DNA from: a virus
Virus record (IMG/VR): IMGVR_UViG_3300050821_003948
Span: 1 to 64,000 of that record
Reading direction: 5' to 3' (one strand)
DNA length: 64,000 nt
A program made the position numbers and the translations under genes. The notes beneath the pieces are model-generated. The model ran no database searches. It saw only the letters and a program-made list of their open reading frames with translations, and had not been told where the DNA came from. Of this stretch, positions 8,309 through 16,620 are shown piece after piece. The first letter of the stretch is position 1, and each line of letters starts with the position of its first letter.

Positions 8309-8819
8309 AGCGCAACCCATCCACCCACGCCGCAAGCTCACTCTCCTGCGGCGCCCACGGCGGAATCTCCATGTTTTTTCCCGCGACGAACGGCCCGTTC
8401 GTTGTTTCGTGAACTACCACAACATCATCGACCGGGATCACGGTGTGCCATAGAGGCGCGGCCATGCGGAAAACATGTGCGAGATCAAGCGGCGCTGAAT
8501 CCCTTCCCCAATGGCGCGGTTGATCGAACGCGCGCAATTTCACACGCCGTGTTACATTTCCAACGTCATCGAAAATTATAACTTCAACACGTCCGCGAAT
8601 GACGTGCATCGACTCGCTCTTGCCCACATGCCGGTGCGGCATATTCAGCGAGTCTTTGCGGAACGCGATAATCATTTCGTGCAGAAGATCGTCGTCGCTA
8701 TTGTGCAGGTTGAGCCTGGCGCGGCGCTTGGGTTCGGTTCCAGATGCTTCGATCAGCATATCGATTGTGGCGTCGTCCACTTCGATTACGGGACCGATGT
8801 TGCGGAATACGGCGGTCAT
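8301..8819 (-). CDS. WbuC-family cupin metalloprotein
   Basis: 172 residues. RRARLNLHNSDDDLLHEMII (32-51), then NMPHRHVGKSESMHVIRGRV (59-78) and IFDDVGNVTRR match the WbuC-type cupin found in O-antigen gene clusters; PHRH and the downstream E/H supply the metal ligands of the cupin barrel. The C-terminal extension (about 120-172) has WHTVIPVDDVVVVHETTNGPF. Start overlaps the aminotransferase stop (ATGA). Probably acts in surface-sugar synthesis, exact reaction unknown. Confidence 0.85.
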   Translation of the reverse strand: MTAVFRNIGPVIEVDDATIDMLIEASGTEPKRRARLNLHNSDDDLLHEMIIAFRKDSLNMPHRHVGKSESMHVIRGRVEVIIFDDVGNVTRRVKLRAFDQPRHWGRDSAPLDLAHVFRMAAPLWHTVIPVDDVVVVHETTNGPFVAGKNMEIPPWAPQESELAAWVDGLRCV

Positions 8820-9952
8820 CGATAAAAATCCGCAATGCTATTGACGATGTGCCACATCTGGCCATCCGTCAGTTTCTCGTGAATCGGAATGCACAGCACG
8901 CGGCTCATGAGATATTTCGCGTGCGACCACGTCCCGCGAGCGTGTTGCTTATACAGCGGCTGTTCCGGCATCAAGAACGGATGCTGAATCTTGGTTTCAA
9001 TTCCTCTCTGAGAGAGAAAATTTTTCAGTTTGTCGCGCTGATCGCACTGGATCGTATAGGTGTAATACGCCAGTTTTTCGTGGCCCCATTGCTTCGGCGT
9101 ATCGACGATACCTTTGAGGCGCATATCGAAGAACAATGCGATCTTGCGGCGCGTATCCAGGAGTTTGTTAAAGCCTGCGAGGCGAACCAAAAGCATTGCC
9201 GCCTGGATCGTATCGAGGCGATGATTTCCTGAGAGGCTGTGGCAGACCTCCTTGTTCTTCACGCCTTGATAGCGCAGCGAATCCAGACGTTCGTAAACAT
9301 CCTTGTCGTCCGTGACGATCATCCCCGCTTCGCCAAGTGCCGCGAGCGTCTTCATCGGGTTCATGCTGAAACACGCCACGTCGGCTCTAGCGCCCGGCTG
9401 CATATCGTTGAACGAGGCGCCGAAGGCTTGGGACGCGTCTTCGATGACTTTCAGTTTGTGGGTCTTCGCGATCATCGCGATATGATCGATGGCACACATG
9501 CGCCCGGCCCAATGCACCGGCATGAGGGCTTTGGTGTTGGGCGTGATGAGGTGTCTGATTTCTGTCGGATCGATATTCAGGTCGTCGCCGATGTCGCAAA
9601 AGACAGGCTCTGCGCCGACCATCTTGACCGCGTTGGCTGTTGCGACGAACGACAGGGCCGGGACTATGACTTCGTCGCCTTTGCCAATGTTGAGCGCGCG
9701 GAGTGCCAATACGAGGGCATCTGTGCCGGAACTTACACCGACTGCGTATTTCCGTTCAAGCCTTGCGGCCATCGCCATTTCGAGGGCATGGACTTCGGGG
9801 CCGTTGACGAGGCGTCCGTGTTTGAGGACGATTTCGACGGCGTGAAGTAGTTCGGCGCGCTCGTCCTCTGGAACGCGCAAGTCGAGAAACGGCACGTCAA
9901 GGATTGTTGACGAGTTTGTGTCAGGTGAGGGGAGCGTGGCTGTGAGGGTCAT
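8816..9952 (-). CDS. DegT/DnrJ/EryC1/StrS-family sugar aminotransferase
   Basis: 378 residues, PLP-dependent fold type I. SSGTDALVLAL (74-84) is the phosphate-binding start, IEDASQAFGA (170-179) carries the PLP-stacking/aspartate region, and FSMNPMKTLAALGEAG (195-210) holds the expected catalytic Lys201. FLDLRVPEDER at 22-32 is the usual N-terminus. These enzymes transaminate keto-sugar nucleotides to amino sugars. Neighbours are glycosyltransferases, a WbuC cupin and an acyltransferase, which together could make and transfer an N-acylated amino sugar. Confidence 0.9.
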   Translation of the reverse strand: MTLTATLPSPDTNSSTILDVPFLDLRVPEDERAELLHAVEIVLKHGRLVNGPEVHALEMAMAARLERKYAVGVSSGTDALVLALRALNIGKGDEVIVPALSFVATANAVKMVGAEPVFCDIGDDLNIDPTEIRHLITPNTKALMPVHWAGRMCAIDHIAMIAKTHKLKVIEDASQAFGASFNDMQPGARADVACFSMNPMKTLAALGEAGMIVTDDKDVYERLDSLRYQGVKNKEVCHSLSGNHRLDTIQAAMLLVRLAGFNKLLDTRRKIALFFDMRLKGIVDTPKQWGHEKLAYYTYTIQCDQRDKLKNFLSQRGIETKIQHPFLMPEQPLYKQHARGTWSHAKYLMSRVLCIPIHEKLTDGQMWHIVNSIADFYR

Positions 9953-9961
9953 CGGTCACCG

Positions 9962-10777
9962 TCACTCTGCGGCTACCAGTTTCAAGCCCTCAGGGTGCAG
10001 AGCTTTTGCTGCCTCTTCAACCGCCGCAATCTGCTGTGCCTCCACATGCCGCGCTAACGCCGCTTGCTGTTCCGCCTGCGCCTGCTGCTGCGTAACATGG
10101 TCCAGATAGCACGCACCGTAATCGTAAGGCCCAACGTGCGAGATTCGATACCCGACCGCCGCCCACACTTGACCGCCACACTGCCGCCAGCGAATGCAGA
10201 ATGACAAATCTTCGCTGACACATCCACGTTCAGGAATCACCATCTTGTCGAACACGCGGATGAGGCGATTCGCGCCAGCCGATTGCAGGATTTTTGCATA
10301 CGGCTGCATTCCGATTTTAACGTCCACAAGCTCGGGGAATTTCTGCAACATGATCGAGACAACATCTCGACGGATCAGCGTCACACCCATGCCGACGCCC
10401 TCAACCTCCATGAAGTTGCCGCGCCGTTGTGTCATGGATTCGCCGGTTCCTGAGCCGGCCCACGATGTCGGGAGGTTGCGCTGCGGATAGATCGCCCCGA
10501 CGATTGGTTCGTCGAAGTGCATCATGTCGAGAACCATTTCCGGGGCAAATCCCATGTCAGAATCGATGAACAACAAATACTGCACGTCCGGCATGGTGTC
10601 ATACCAGATCGTCGTTGCCATCGAGCGCAGTTCTGCAATGTCGGGAAAAGAGAGAGTCGAGACCGAGCCCATGATGGATTTCTGCGCGAACGCCTGTTGC
10701 AAGGCGTGCGTGGTCATAAAGGTTGCCGCGGAAATGATTTGGCCGAAGCCGGGGACGAACATGAAGACTTTGCGCAT
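9962..10777 (-). CDS. Glycosyltransferase, GT-A type
   Basis: 271 residues. YLLFIDSDMGFAPEMV (68-83) contains the DxD metal/nucleotide-sugar motif (D72-S-D74); VSEDLSFCIRWRQCGGQVWA near 190-208 and RISHVGPYDYGA are typical of phage GT-A enzymes. The C-terminal 50 residues are Ala/Gln-rich helix. The gene follows a family B repeat and heads the sequence GT, aminotransferase, cupin, acyltransferase. It probably glycosylates virion protein or host surface glycan. Confidence 0.8.
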   Translation of the reverse strand: MRKVFMFVPGFGQIISAATFMTTHALQQAFAQKSIMGSVSTLSFPDIAELRSMATTIWYDTMPDVQYLLFIDSDMGFAPEMVLDMMHFDEPIVGAIYPQRNLPTSWAGSGTGESMTQRRGNFMEVEGVGMGVTLIRRDVVSIMLQKFPELVDVKIGMQPYAKILQSAGANRLIRVFDKMVIPERGCVSEDLSFCIRWRQCGGQVWAAVGYRISHVGPYDYGACYLDHVTQQQAQAEQQAALARHVEAQQIAAVEEAAKALHPEGLKLVAAE

Positions 10778-10797
10778 GGGGTTCTCAGGTTAGATTT

Positions 10798-10841
10798 GTC
10801 TCACGATAGTTTGTTAGTTTATACTACCGGACTCGGTCAAC
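10798..10841 (-). repeat. Family B repeat, copy B2
   Basis: Minus strand: GTTGACCGAGTCCGG ... CTATCGTGAGAC. The TGA in GTTGACC is the stop codon of the 117-residue gene upstream; the glycosyltransferase ATG lies 20 nt downstream. Forms an inverted pair with copy B3. Confidence 0.8.
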
Positions 10842-11190
10842 TTACCGCCTCAAATCCAATCTGGTCATAAGATATTTCCAACCAGCCGTCAGGGGCGTCG
10901 GTGGATGGCCATTTCGGATTCTTTACTTCTTCTAAAAGAAAACCACAACCACTCCCTATTAAACCTGGGTTGTGAGGACCGCGCATATTAAGAGCGCGAA
11001 TTGTATAAATTTCACCTACTTTCAGTTTGTTGTGTATTTGGAATTTCTGAGCAGGATGGTCAGGCAACTCAATATTGAGATACCCGCTCTTAATACACCT
11101 AACCTTTTGTCCGACGTTCCAATTACGATGGTTGACCGAGTCCGGTCCATCCGCGCGCGCAAGACTATCGTGACCAAAATCTTCCGCCAT
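10837..11190 (-). CDS. Small SH3-like phage protein in a repeat-bounded cassette
   Basis: 117 residues. Residues 5-18 (FGHDSLARADGPDSV) come from family B repeat B3. The remainder, VGQKVRCIKSGYLNIEL ... LKVGEIYTIRALN ... GCGFLLEEV, is an SH3-like beta fold seen in small phage proteins. ATG overlaps the upstream stop (TGATG) and the stop lies in repeat B2, so the whole gene is enclosed by inverted repeats. It interrupts the two glycosyltransferase genes and looks like an inserted cassette. Confidence 0.75.
   Translation of the reverse strand: MAEDFGHDSLARADGPDSVNHRNWNVGQKVRCIKSGYLNIELPDHPAQKFQIHNKLKVGEIYTIRALNMRGPHNPGLIGSGCGFLLEEVKNPKWPSTDAPDGWLEISYDQIGFEAVS
11130..11176 (+). repeat. Family B repeat, copy B3 (in-frame N-terminal)
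   Basis: Plus strand GTTGACCGAGTCCGGT ... CTATCGTGACC; antisense to the gene it lies in, where it is read as GHDS ... GPDSVN. Pairs with B2 in inverted orientation. Confidence 0.8.
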
Positions 11191-12104
11191 CACCCAAACG
11201 CCCTCGGCAACGCCACAATCGTACTCGGTGGCGCAAGCGCATCCTGAAACATCTTCGCTTCGGGCTGACTCATCCCCGCCAGCATTTTCGGAATCATCGC
11301 CACGGCCTTTTCCTTGACCCGCAGATACCGCTCGTCCTTGAGCGAATTACCCATGGTGTTTTCAAGACCGCGAGCCTGTCCGCGCACATTATCGTTGATC
11401 CATTTGGAGCGATATTCGACGCGGATACATTGCGTGCGCAGCATCGCCTTGTGCTGAGCATCTTCGGAAAGGTGTTCGATGAAAGTCATGGCCTCATCAC
11501 GCCGTATTCTGACTGCGGCGTCGAACCACGTTGCCCACCAGCCCGGCTCGCGAAGCTCCTGCGTCACACCGATCTTGCGTTGATCGCTCCGAACATCGGC
11601 GTAAACGATTCGCCCGGTCATATGCCCGATATCGTCGATCCAATGATCGCAGAACCAATACGGGAAATATTCCGGGAGGATGTAGCCGAGTTTTTCCACC
11701 CACTTTGCCGTGGGGCACATGATGGATGAGAATGAGGCGTTCGACATATGGCCGTAGACCATGCCGATGCCGTCCGGAAAGAGTTGTGCGGCTTCAAGAA
11801 TCTTGGAGTCATAGGCCTGCGTCACCACTGGATCGTCGTCGCCGCCGATCATGTAAACGTCGGCGGGTTCGGACATGGCCCGATTCCACTTCTCCGCGAT
11901 GGTGTCTTCGCGTTTCTTGATGTTTATGCGCACGCGCGGATCAATCTTGGTTTCCGTGAGTAAGCCGAGCGTCGCATAGTCGTCGGCATCGACTTGGAGA
12001 ACCATTTCCGTATTGGGATGGGTCCAATTCGCAATGCACTGTCGAACCGTGGCAAGCATCTTTTGCGGGCGATTGCGCGTCGCCAAAGAAACCAACAACT
12101 TCAT
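11190..12104 (-). CDS. Glycosyltransferase family 2-like protein
   Basis: 304 residues. KLLVSLATRNRPQKMLATVR (2-21) is the GT2-type N-terminus; VLQVDADDYAT (36-45) and VYMIGGDDDPVV (83-94) give acidic DxD-type motifs. The C-terminal third is helical. Together with the GT at 9962 it flanks the repeat cassette, so the two were probably adjacent before insertion. Target unknown. Confidence 0.75.
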   Translation of the reverse strand: MKLLVSLATRNRPQKMLATVRQCIANWTHPNTEMVLQVDADDYATLGLLTETKIDPRVRINIKKREDTIAEKWNRAMSEPADVYMIGGDDDPVVTQAYDSKILEAAQLFPDGIGMVYGHMSNASFSSIMCPTAKWVEKLGYILPEYFPYWFCDHWIDDIGHMTGRIVYADVRSDQRKIGVTQELREPGWWATWFDAAVRIRRDEAMTFIEHLSEDAQHKAMLRTQCIRVEYRSKWINDNVRGQARGLENTMGNSLKDERYLRVKEKAVAMIPKMLAGMSQPEAKMFQDALAPPSTIVALPRAFG

Positions 12105-12109
12105 GGGGC

Positions 12110-12727
12110 TTACTCGTCTGCGGCAGCGAGTTTGTGGGATGGCATCGGCACATCCAGAGCAGGATCGATCGACATGCGCAAGTTGCCGCCTGTGCCGCGA
12201 TATTTGCCGCCCATTTCGATACCATCGCGCATCGCCGCTTTCAGATTGGCTTTACCGCCCATCAATGATTCGTCGCGGTCCCGCATTTGCTGGATGGCGT
12301 TGCGCTGATCTTCGTCGCGGGCATCTTGGCACATTTCGGTCGGGCGCTCCATGAGCATCTGATCGCGCACAATCACAGGGCCATCTTCGCCTTTCGGCAG
12401 GAAGAAACCGTCGTGGCGTTTTGCTGGAACGGGGCGCCAGCCGTTCTGAAAAAATTCGATGTTTTGTGAGCGTACCACTTCCTTGTTGCCCACGGCGGCG
12501 GTTGCGCACCACTGATATTCCCAACCTTGGGGTGGGAAGTTCTTCGGAACAAAGAAAGGATCGAGGCCGCTTTTACGCGTGCGGCTCAGTTCCTCGCCGT
12601 CACGTCCTTGATAGGTGCGGGGGCCGCTGCGGACCGCGTCACGCGGCTGATTGCGACTGCCGCGCGGGCGCCCACGGCGTGCTGGCGTGCTGTCGTCCAG
12701 CATGTCGGCTTCGGGTTCTTCATTCAT
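12110..12727 (-). CDS. Phage protein, paralogue of the next upstream gene
   Basis: 205 residues from an ATG with AGGAGAA 6 nt upstream. N-terminal RRGRPRGSRNQPR is AT-hook-like. The core, WEYQWCATAAVGNKEVVRS then FFQNGWRPVPAKRHDGFFLP, aligns with LTYQWSAEKVVGEPNTFHRA then LLDAGWMAVPAQWHAPYPV in 12720-13244, so the two genes are duplicated domains. Role unknown; lies between scaffold and glycan genes. Confidence 0.7.
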   Translation of the reverse strand: MNEEPEADMLDDSTPARRGRPRGSRNQPRDAVRSGPRTYQGRDGEELSRTRKSGLDPFFVPKNFPPQGWEYQWCATAAVGNKEVVRSQNIEFFQNGWRPVPAKRHDGFFLPKGEDGPVIVRDQMLMERPTEMCQDARDEDQRNAIQQMRDRDESLMGGKANLKAAMRDGIEMGGKYRGTGGNLRMSIDPALDVPMPSHKLAAADE

Positions 12728-13244
12728 CGGTATTCTCCTGAAAGAAAAAATCGTGAAAGGTTCGTGCCCAAGACTCTTTGACGACTGCCGATTGCGATTT
12801 AGGTGGCACCAACTCGCGCGCCGTCGGTGGCAATTCTGGCGCGGGAGGAGGCATAATCTTCTCAGCCAACACGGGGTCGCCCATTGGAATAGTTCTACCT
12901 TCACTGACACCATCGGCAGTCTGTTGCTGAATCCTAACACCACCCGAGAAACCACCAAATTTTTGCTGCCAGTTTTCGATATTCTTTTCCGCACCGGCAA
13001 TGCGTTCGGCTTCCTCGTCGCGGGGGCGAGCATGGCAAAGCAGAATATTCCCCTGCACTTTGACCGGATATGGCGCGTGCCATTGTGCCGGGACTGCCAT
13101 CCACCCCGCATCAAGTAGCGCGCGGTGAAACGTATTAGGCTCACCCACGACCTTTTCCGCCGACCATTGATAGGTTAATCCGAGCGGCACCATGTGCTTT
13201 GGAAAGTCGAACGGATCGGTTCGTTTGACGGGAGTAAGGGCCAT
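12720..13244 (-). CDS. Phage protein, paralogue of 12110-12727
   Basis: 174 residues. N-terminal half carries the YQWSAEKVVGE/AGWMAVPAQWHAPYPV core shared with the downstream gene; C-terminal half is proline-rich (PPPAPELPPTARELVPP). It overlaps the downstream start by 8 nt. Unknown virion-region function. Confidence 0.7.
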   Translation of the reverse strand: MALTPVKRTDPFDFPKHMVPLGLTYQWSAEKVVGEPNTFHRALLDAGWMAVPAQWHAPYPVKVQGNILLCHARPRDEEAERIAGAEKNIENWQQKFGGFSGGVRIQQQTADGVSEGRTIPMGDPVLAEKIMPPPAPELPPTARELVPPKSQSAVVKESWARTFHDFFFQENTDE

Positions 13245-13246
13245 GA

Positions 13247-14227
13247 TTACTGCTCAGTCAGTGATTTGTCGTATTGCCCGCTTTCTTTTAGCGCCAATTT
13301 CCGACGCGCCATTTCCTGCACGCCAATCGGATCGCCCTTCTTGAATCGTTTCTGTCCGGACGGATCGTCGTAGTTCCAAATCAACGTGCCATCCGTAGCC
13401 GACCGCGCCTCACCCGCTGACAATCTCACTTCCGTCCCTCCACTCACCCCGCCGGCAGAAGCCGCGACGGGAGCCACAGGCGCCGATGCAGCGCGGCGTT
13501 GAGTCTGTGTTGCGCCGTTTGTGCCCTTGCCATTCGGCTTTGTGATGCCCAAGAATTTCTCGACGTGGTCGAAATATTCCTTGGAATCCCGCGCAAACCC
13601 TTCCGCGACAGCATCGCTATCGGCCGCATTGAGTTTGGCGGCACGCCGTGGATCAGTATTGAGCGCCAATGCACGTGCGTCTTCGGGATGAGCCCGCAGC
13701 CACGCTTGCGTCGGAGGGGAACGTGCCGAGATAAACGCTTCGACCGGATCGGTTTGGGTTTGCGGAGCTTCGGTTCTCTGCGGTTGTCGTTGCGGTTGAG
13801 TCTTCTGGACCTCAAGATCAGCTTTGGCTTCCTCAAGTCGCACCTTTGTTGCTTCGGCGCGGGATATTTTGCGCTGCGCTTCGCCGGCTTTCTTCCAATC
13901 GCCGGCCTCCATTGCGGCGGTGTATTCGGATTGCGCAGCGTCGGCTTCCGTGGTGGCTGCGGCAATGCCCTGCTCAACCGTGCCGAGGCGGGTTTCGGTG
14001 ATTTCCGTACGCGTCGATTCGACTTCGGCCTGTGCAGCCTGGCGCCCCTGCGCCTCGTTGGTGGCGCGACGCTCCGCAGCAATGCGCGCGTCTTTCTCGC
14101 GCTGCTTTTCGGCCTGCAGTTCGGTCAACTGTGCCTTGAGCGCGTCGGCAACGTCGGTTGTTTGCTCGCCGGGTTTCTTGTCCAGTTCTTCTTTTTCGAT
14201 TTCCACTACGATTTCGTTGTCATCCAT
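13247..14227 (-). CDS. Scaffold-like coiled-coil protein
   Basis: 326 residues from the ATG in ATGGATGA, which overlaps the upstream stop. Residues about 20-150 form a long acidic/basic heptad coiled coil (AEKQREKDARIAAERRATNE), then a Q/P-rich linker and a C-terminal domain with GTLIWNYDDPSGQKRFKKGD. Placement two genes after the portal/co-chaperonin group and upstream of the coat suits a scaffolding protein, but no family is recognised. Confidence 0.6.
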   Translation of the reverse strand: MDDNEIVVEIEKEELDKKPGEQTTDVADALKAQLTELQAEKQREKDARIAAERRATNEAQGRQAAQAEVESTRTEITETRLGTVEQGIAAATTEADAAQSEYTAAMEAGDWKKAGEAQRKISRAEATKVRLEEAKADLEVQKTQPQRQPQRTEAPQTQTDPVEAFISARSPPTQAWLRAHPEDARALALNTDPRRAAKLNAADSDAVAEGFARDSKEYFDHVEKFLGITKPNGKGTNGATQTQRRAASAPVAPVAASAGGVSGGTEVRLSAGEARSATDGTLIWNYDDPSGQKRFKKGDPIGVQEMARRKLALKESGQYDKSLTEQ

Positions 14228-14405
14228 TGGTGCCATCCTTGTCCTTGTCAGGCGCCGCAGGAAATGCTCTTTCAAATTCCGCGTCGCACTTTTTCATAAA
14301 GGCCGTTGAGTTTTTCCACCCAAATATGCCGAGTCTCTTTTCGCGCGCCTCATTCAGCATTTCATTCCATAGTTGCACTACAGCTTGCGGCGACAATGTT
14401 GCCAT
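14220..14405 (-). CDS. Small helical protein
   Basis: 61 residues (LSPQAVVQLWNEMLNEAREK, charged C-terminus KDKDG). Start in TGATG with the GroES-like gene, stop in ATGGATGA with the scaffold-like gene: coupled on both sides, so probably real. Function unknown. Confidence 0.65.
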   Translation of the reverse strand: MATLSPQAVVQLWNEMLNEAREKRLGIFGWKNSTAFMKKCDAEFERAFPAAPDKDKDGTNG

Positions 14406-14857
14406 CAGAAAATACTCTCTGGATCAGCCACGCGCCCCATCACCAACGTATCCTCGATCAACCGGCACGAACTGCCATCCAGCGCGGATTTCTCATCAAC
14501 AAAAAAGAACTCATGCGCGTCGGACGCCTTGTACATGATCCAGTCGCCGGCCTTGACGGTGACACCACCAAAACTCTCAGGCGTTTTGCCCTTGAATGCC
14601 GTGGGGCCGACCTTGAGCACCATCCCAATCTTGCCCTGAAATCTATCTTCAGCGCGCGTGCGGTCGCCGCCGATAATAATGCCGCCCTTTGTCATGTCGG
14701 AGCGCACATAGGTCGCGATCAGAATTAGATTGTGGAACGGCTCAAAACTCTCGATATTGTCCTTGCCGATCGCATCAACAAGAACGGTTCGGGCATCTTT
14801 GCCTTTACCGATGGCCTCGGCGATGTCGGAGAGTTTGCGGACTGACGTGACGCTCAT
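14405..14857 (-). CDS. GroES-like (Cpn10) co-chaperonin
   Basis: 150 residues. ILIATYVRSDMTKGGIIIGG (46-65), QGKIGMVLKVGP (74-85), GDWIMYKASDAHEFFFVDE match the Cpn10 fold including the mobile-loop region (MTKGGIII). Phage co-chaperonins replace host GroES in folding the coat protein (T4 gp31 precedent). Length is longer than GroES (about 97). It is in the same minus-strand unit as portal and coat. Confidence 0.8.
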   Translation of the reverse strand: MSVTSVRKLSDIAEAIGKGKDARTVLVDAIGKDNIESFEPFHNLILIATYVRSDMTKGGIIIGGDRTRAEDRFQGKIGMVLKVGPTAFKGKTPESFGGVTVKAGDWIMYKASDAHEFFFVDEKSALDGSSCRLIEDTLVMGRVADPESIF

Positions 14858-15087
14858 TATTTGTTTCTTTCTGCTGATTCGTTCTCAACGTCGATGCAAT
14901 GTTGCAGCGCGTCATCTATTCCTTGTAAACGTCCCGAACGAAATTTGAAGTCACCCCAATCGACAGACGATTGAAATTCTTCCACGAGTTGCTTGCGATA
15001 CTTCTCAAGTCGCGCACGAACCGTCCCCGCCACCGCAGGGTGATCGACCGCGAAAAAACGTACCGCAGAGGGTTGCTGGGTTGCCAT
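14857..15087 (-). CDS. Small helical phage protein
   Basis: 76 residues; VRARLEKYRKQLVEEFQSSV then FKFRSGRLQGIDDALQHCID. Amphipathic helices, no recognised domain. Coupled to the GroES-like gene and preceded by a family B repeat. Confidence 0.65.
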   Translation of the reverse strand: MATQQPSAVRFFAVDHPAVAGTVRARLEKYRKQLVEEFQSSVDWGDFKFRSGRLQGIDDALQHCIDVENESAERNK

Positions 15088-15115
15088 CCTAAAACACGCG
15101 AAGTTGAACAGTTAA

Positions 15116-15153
15116 GTTTGGGTCACGAGATACAGGGACTACGGTGCGGTCAC
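15116..15153 (-). repeat. Family B repeat, copy B4
   Basis: Minus strand GGTGACCGCACCGTAG ... ATCTCGTGACCCAAAC, 28 nt before the ATG at 15087. Shares the GCACCGTA subtype with copy B12. Confidence 0.75.
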
Positions 15154-15171
15154 CAACCCACACCGACTCAA

Positions 15172-16011
15172 TTACGCGCGTTTGTATTCTCGCTCGGCGC
15201 GCTTCTCCTTGGCAAGCCGTGCTTCACCACCGCCAGCACCACCCGGCAGTTTACTCGCGCTTTCCACACCCTTCGGCGCCTCAGCCCGACCACCCATCGC
15301 GCGTTTCACGTCGGGGACCAGAGGTTCCTTGGTGCGCTTGTACGTCGGCGTATAGGAAACGCCGGGGCCTGCCGAGCCGGATGTTTGACCGACACCCCCA
15401 CCACCGGCACGGAACGTCTTGATAACGCCGCCGCCGGTTTTGAATGTGACGACCTTGCCGCGGCCGATGTCTTTACCGTCGCTCTTGCCGTCGCGGTGCT
15501 GCACCTGAGTTCCGTTTTTCAAGCCTTCATTCCAAGCAGCACCATCCTTGATCCGTCCACCCCGCGCTCGCATCGGCATACCGGGTGGCGGCATCATGCC
15601 TGGACGTGGCGGCATACCACCACCAGAAGGCATTGCGCCGGGAGGCGGCATCGGAGGGGCACCAACTGGCGGCATCATGGGAGGCGACGCCATCGGCGGA
15701 TGGGGCAGCCCTGCGGTCAACCCCGGCGGCGGCATGGGCGGCGCGCCGGGATGCTGGCCGGGGCTGTTGATGATGTTGACGGTCGTTCCCTTGTGCTTGA
15801 CCTTCCCACCCCGCGCCCGTTTGTCCGCTCGATGCTTTGGTTTGCCGCCGTCCATTTTGAGCGCGGTCTTCTTGACCTTGGCTTTGATGAGTTTCACGTC
15901 TGCGGCTTCGTCGGAATGGACACCGCCGCCTGAGGCGTAGCCCTTCGTCATCTTGGCGACGCGGGAGCGCTCGACTTTGTGCTGTTTGTGTTCCTGGAAG
16001 GGATGGGCCAT
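15172..16011 (-). CDS. Basic proline/glycine/methionine-rich virion-region protein
   Basis: 279 residues from ATG 16011 (CGGAG 9 nt upstream; the frame continues to a GTG in the family B repeat). Basic N-terminus with RARGGKVKHKG, central low-complexity PPMPPPG/MMPPV repeats, then RARGGRIKDG and KTGGGVIKTFRAGGGG blocks. Resembles the other Arg/Lys-Gly-Gly proteins of this genome. Function unknown, possibly DNA-associated or internal to the head. Confidence 0.65.
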   Translation of the reverse strand: MAHPFQEHKQHKVERSRVAKMTKGYASGGGVHSDEAADVKLIKAKVKKTALKMDGGKPKHRADKRARGGKVKHKGTTVNIINSPGQHPGAPPMPPPGLTAGLPHPPMASPPMMPPVGAPPMPPPGAMPSGGGMPPRPGMMPPPGMPMRARGGRIKDGAAWNEGLKNGTQVQHRDGKSDGKDIGRGKVVTFKTGGGVIKTFRAGGGGVGQTSGSAGPGVSYTPTYKRTKEPLVPDVKRAMGGRAEAPKGVESASKLPGGAGGGEARLAKEKRAEREYKRA

Positions 16012-16023
16012 GGCAGACTCCGT

Positions 16024-16061
16024 TTGCGTCACGAGAGGGGAGTGATAATGGTTCGGTCACC
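16024..16061 (-). repeat. Family B repeat, copy B5
   Basis: Minus strand GGTGACCGAACCATTATC ... CCTCTCGTGACGCAAAC, 13 nt before the ATG at 16011; the inner half is diverged. Confidence 0.65.
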
Positions 16062-16094
16062 TGCGGATCGGGAAAGGAAGAAAACACGCCCGAA

Positions 16095-16310
16095 TCAAGT
16101 GACTTCCTGAAAGAGTGTTCGGAAGCGTCCATAATAAATGGGGGGGCCTTCCTCTATAATGAACCATTTTTCAGTTTGGAGAGGCACAAACCTCTCGCCA
16201 TCAAACGTGCCGATGACTGGTATTGTCTTTGCAGGCGTTGACTTCCCTTTCAGGAGAGGCAGCATAGCCATACCAACCACTACAGAAAACAATGAACGGC
16301 GCGTTGTCAT
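16095..16310 (-). CDS. Small exported protein with twin-arginine-like signal
   Basis: 71 residues. MTTRRSLFSVVVGMAMLPLL has RRSLF followed by a hydrophobic stretch, as in Tat signal peptides or signal anchors; the mature part (FDGERFVPLQTEKWFIIEEG) is short and beta-like. The location within head genes is odd for an exported protein. Function unknown. Confidence 0.55.
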   Translation of the reverse strand: MTTRRSLFSVVVGMAMLPLLKGKSTPAKTIPVIGTFDGERFVPLQTEKWFIIEEGPPIYYGRFRTLFQEVT

Positions 16311-16322
16311 TGTGATGATTTC

Positions 16323-16619
16323 CTACGGGCCGCCAGTTAGATGAGGCGGCAGATTTTTCAGAATTTCCTCAAGATGAGGCATGGGGCGCGCTTGTTCCTC
16401 AGCCGCCTGACGCTTACACCATTCATTGAATTCCTCAGCCGAGCGGATCGGAGGAACCCAGTCGCGGACTTTCTCCTGCAACCGCTCAATCTGATCCGCC
16501 GCTTTTAGCAAGAGCCTCATACCGTTCCAATGCACATCGGCTGCAAGCCTAAGTGTTTTCACCAAGTCGTCGTTGACCGAGTCCGGTCTTTCAGCAATCG
16601 AAGAACTCTCGTGACCCAT
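16323..16619 (-). CDS. Small protein with repeat-derived N-terminus
   Basis: 98 residues. Residues 1-16 (MGHESSSIAERPDSVN) are encoded by family B repeat B6; the rest is helical (WNGMRLLLKAADQIERLQEK ... WCKRQAAEEQ). GGGA lies upstream of the ATG, which directly follows the portal stop. Function unknown. Confidence 0.65.
   Translation of the reverse strand: MGHESSSIAERPDSVNDDLVKTLRLAADVHWNGMRLLLKAADQIERLQEKVRDWVPPIRSAEEFNEWCKRQAAEEQARPMPHLEEILKNLPPHLTGGP
16572..16618 (+). repeat. Family B repeat, copy B6 (in-frame N-terminal)
   Basis: Plus strand GTTGACCGAGTCCGGTC ... CTCTCGTGACCC, antisense to the gene; begins at its second codon and is read GHES ... RPDSVN. Confidence 0.85.
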
Positions 16620-16620
16620 C

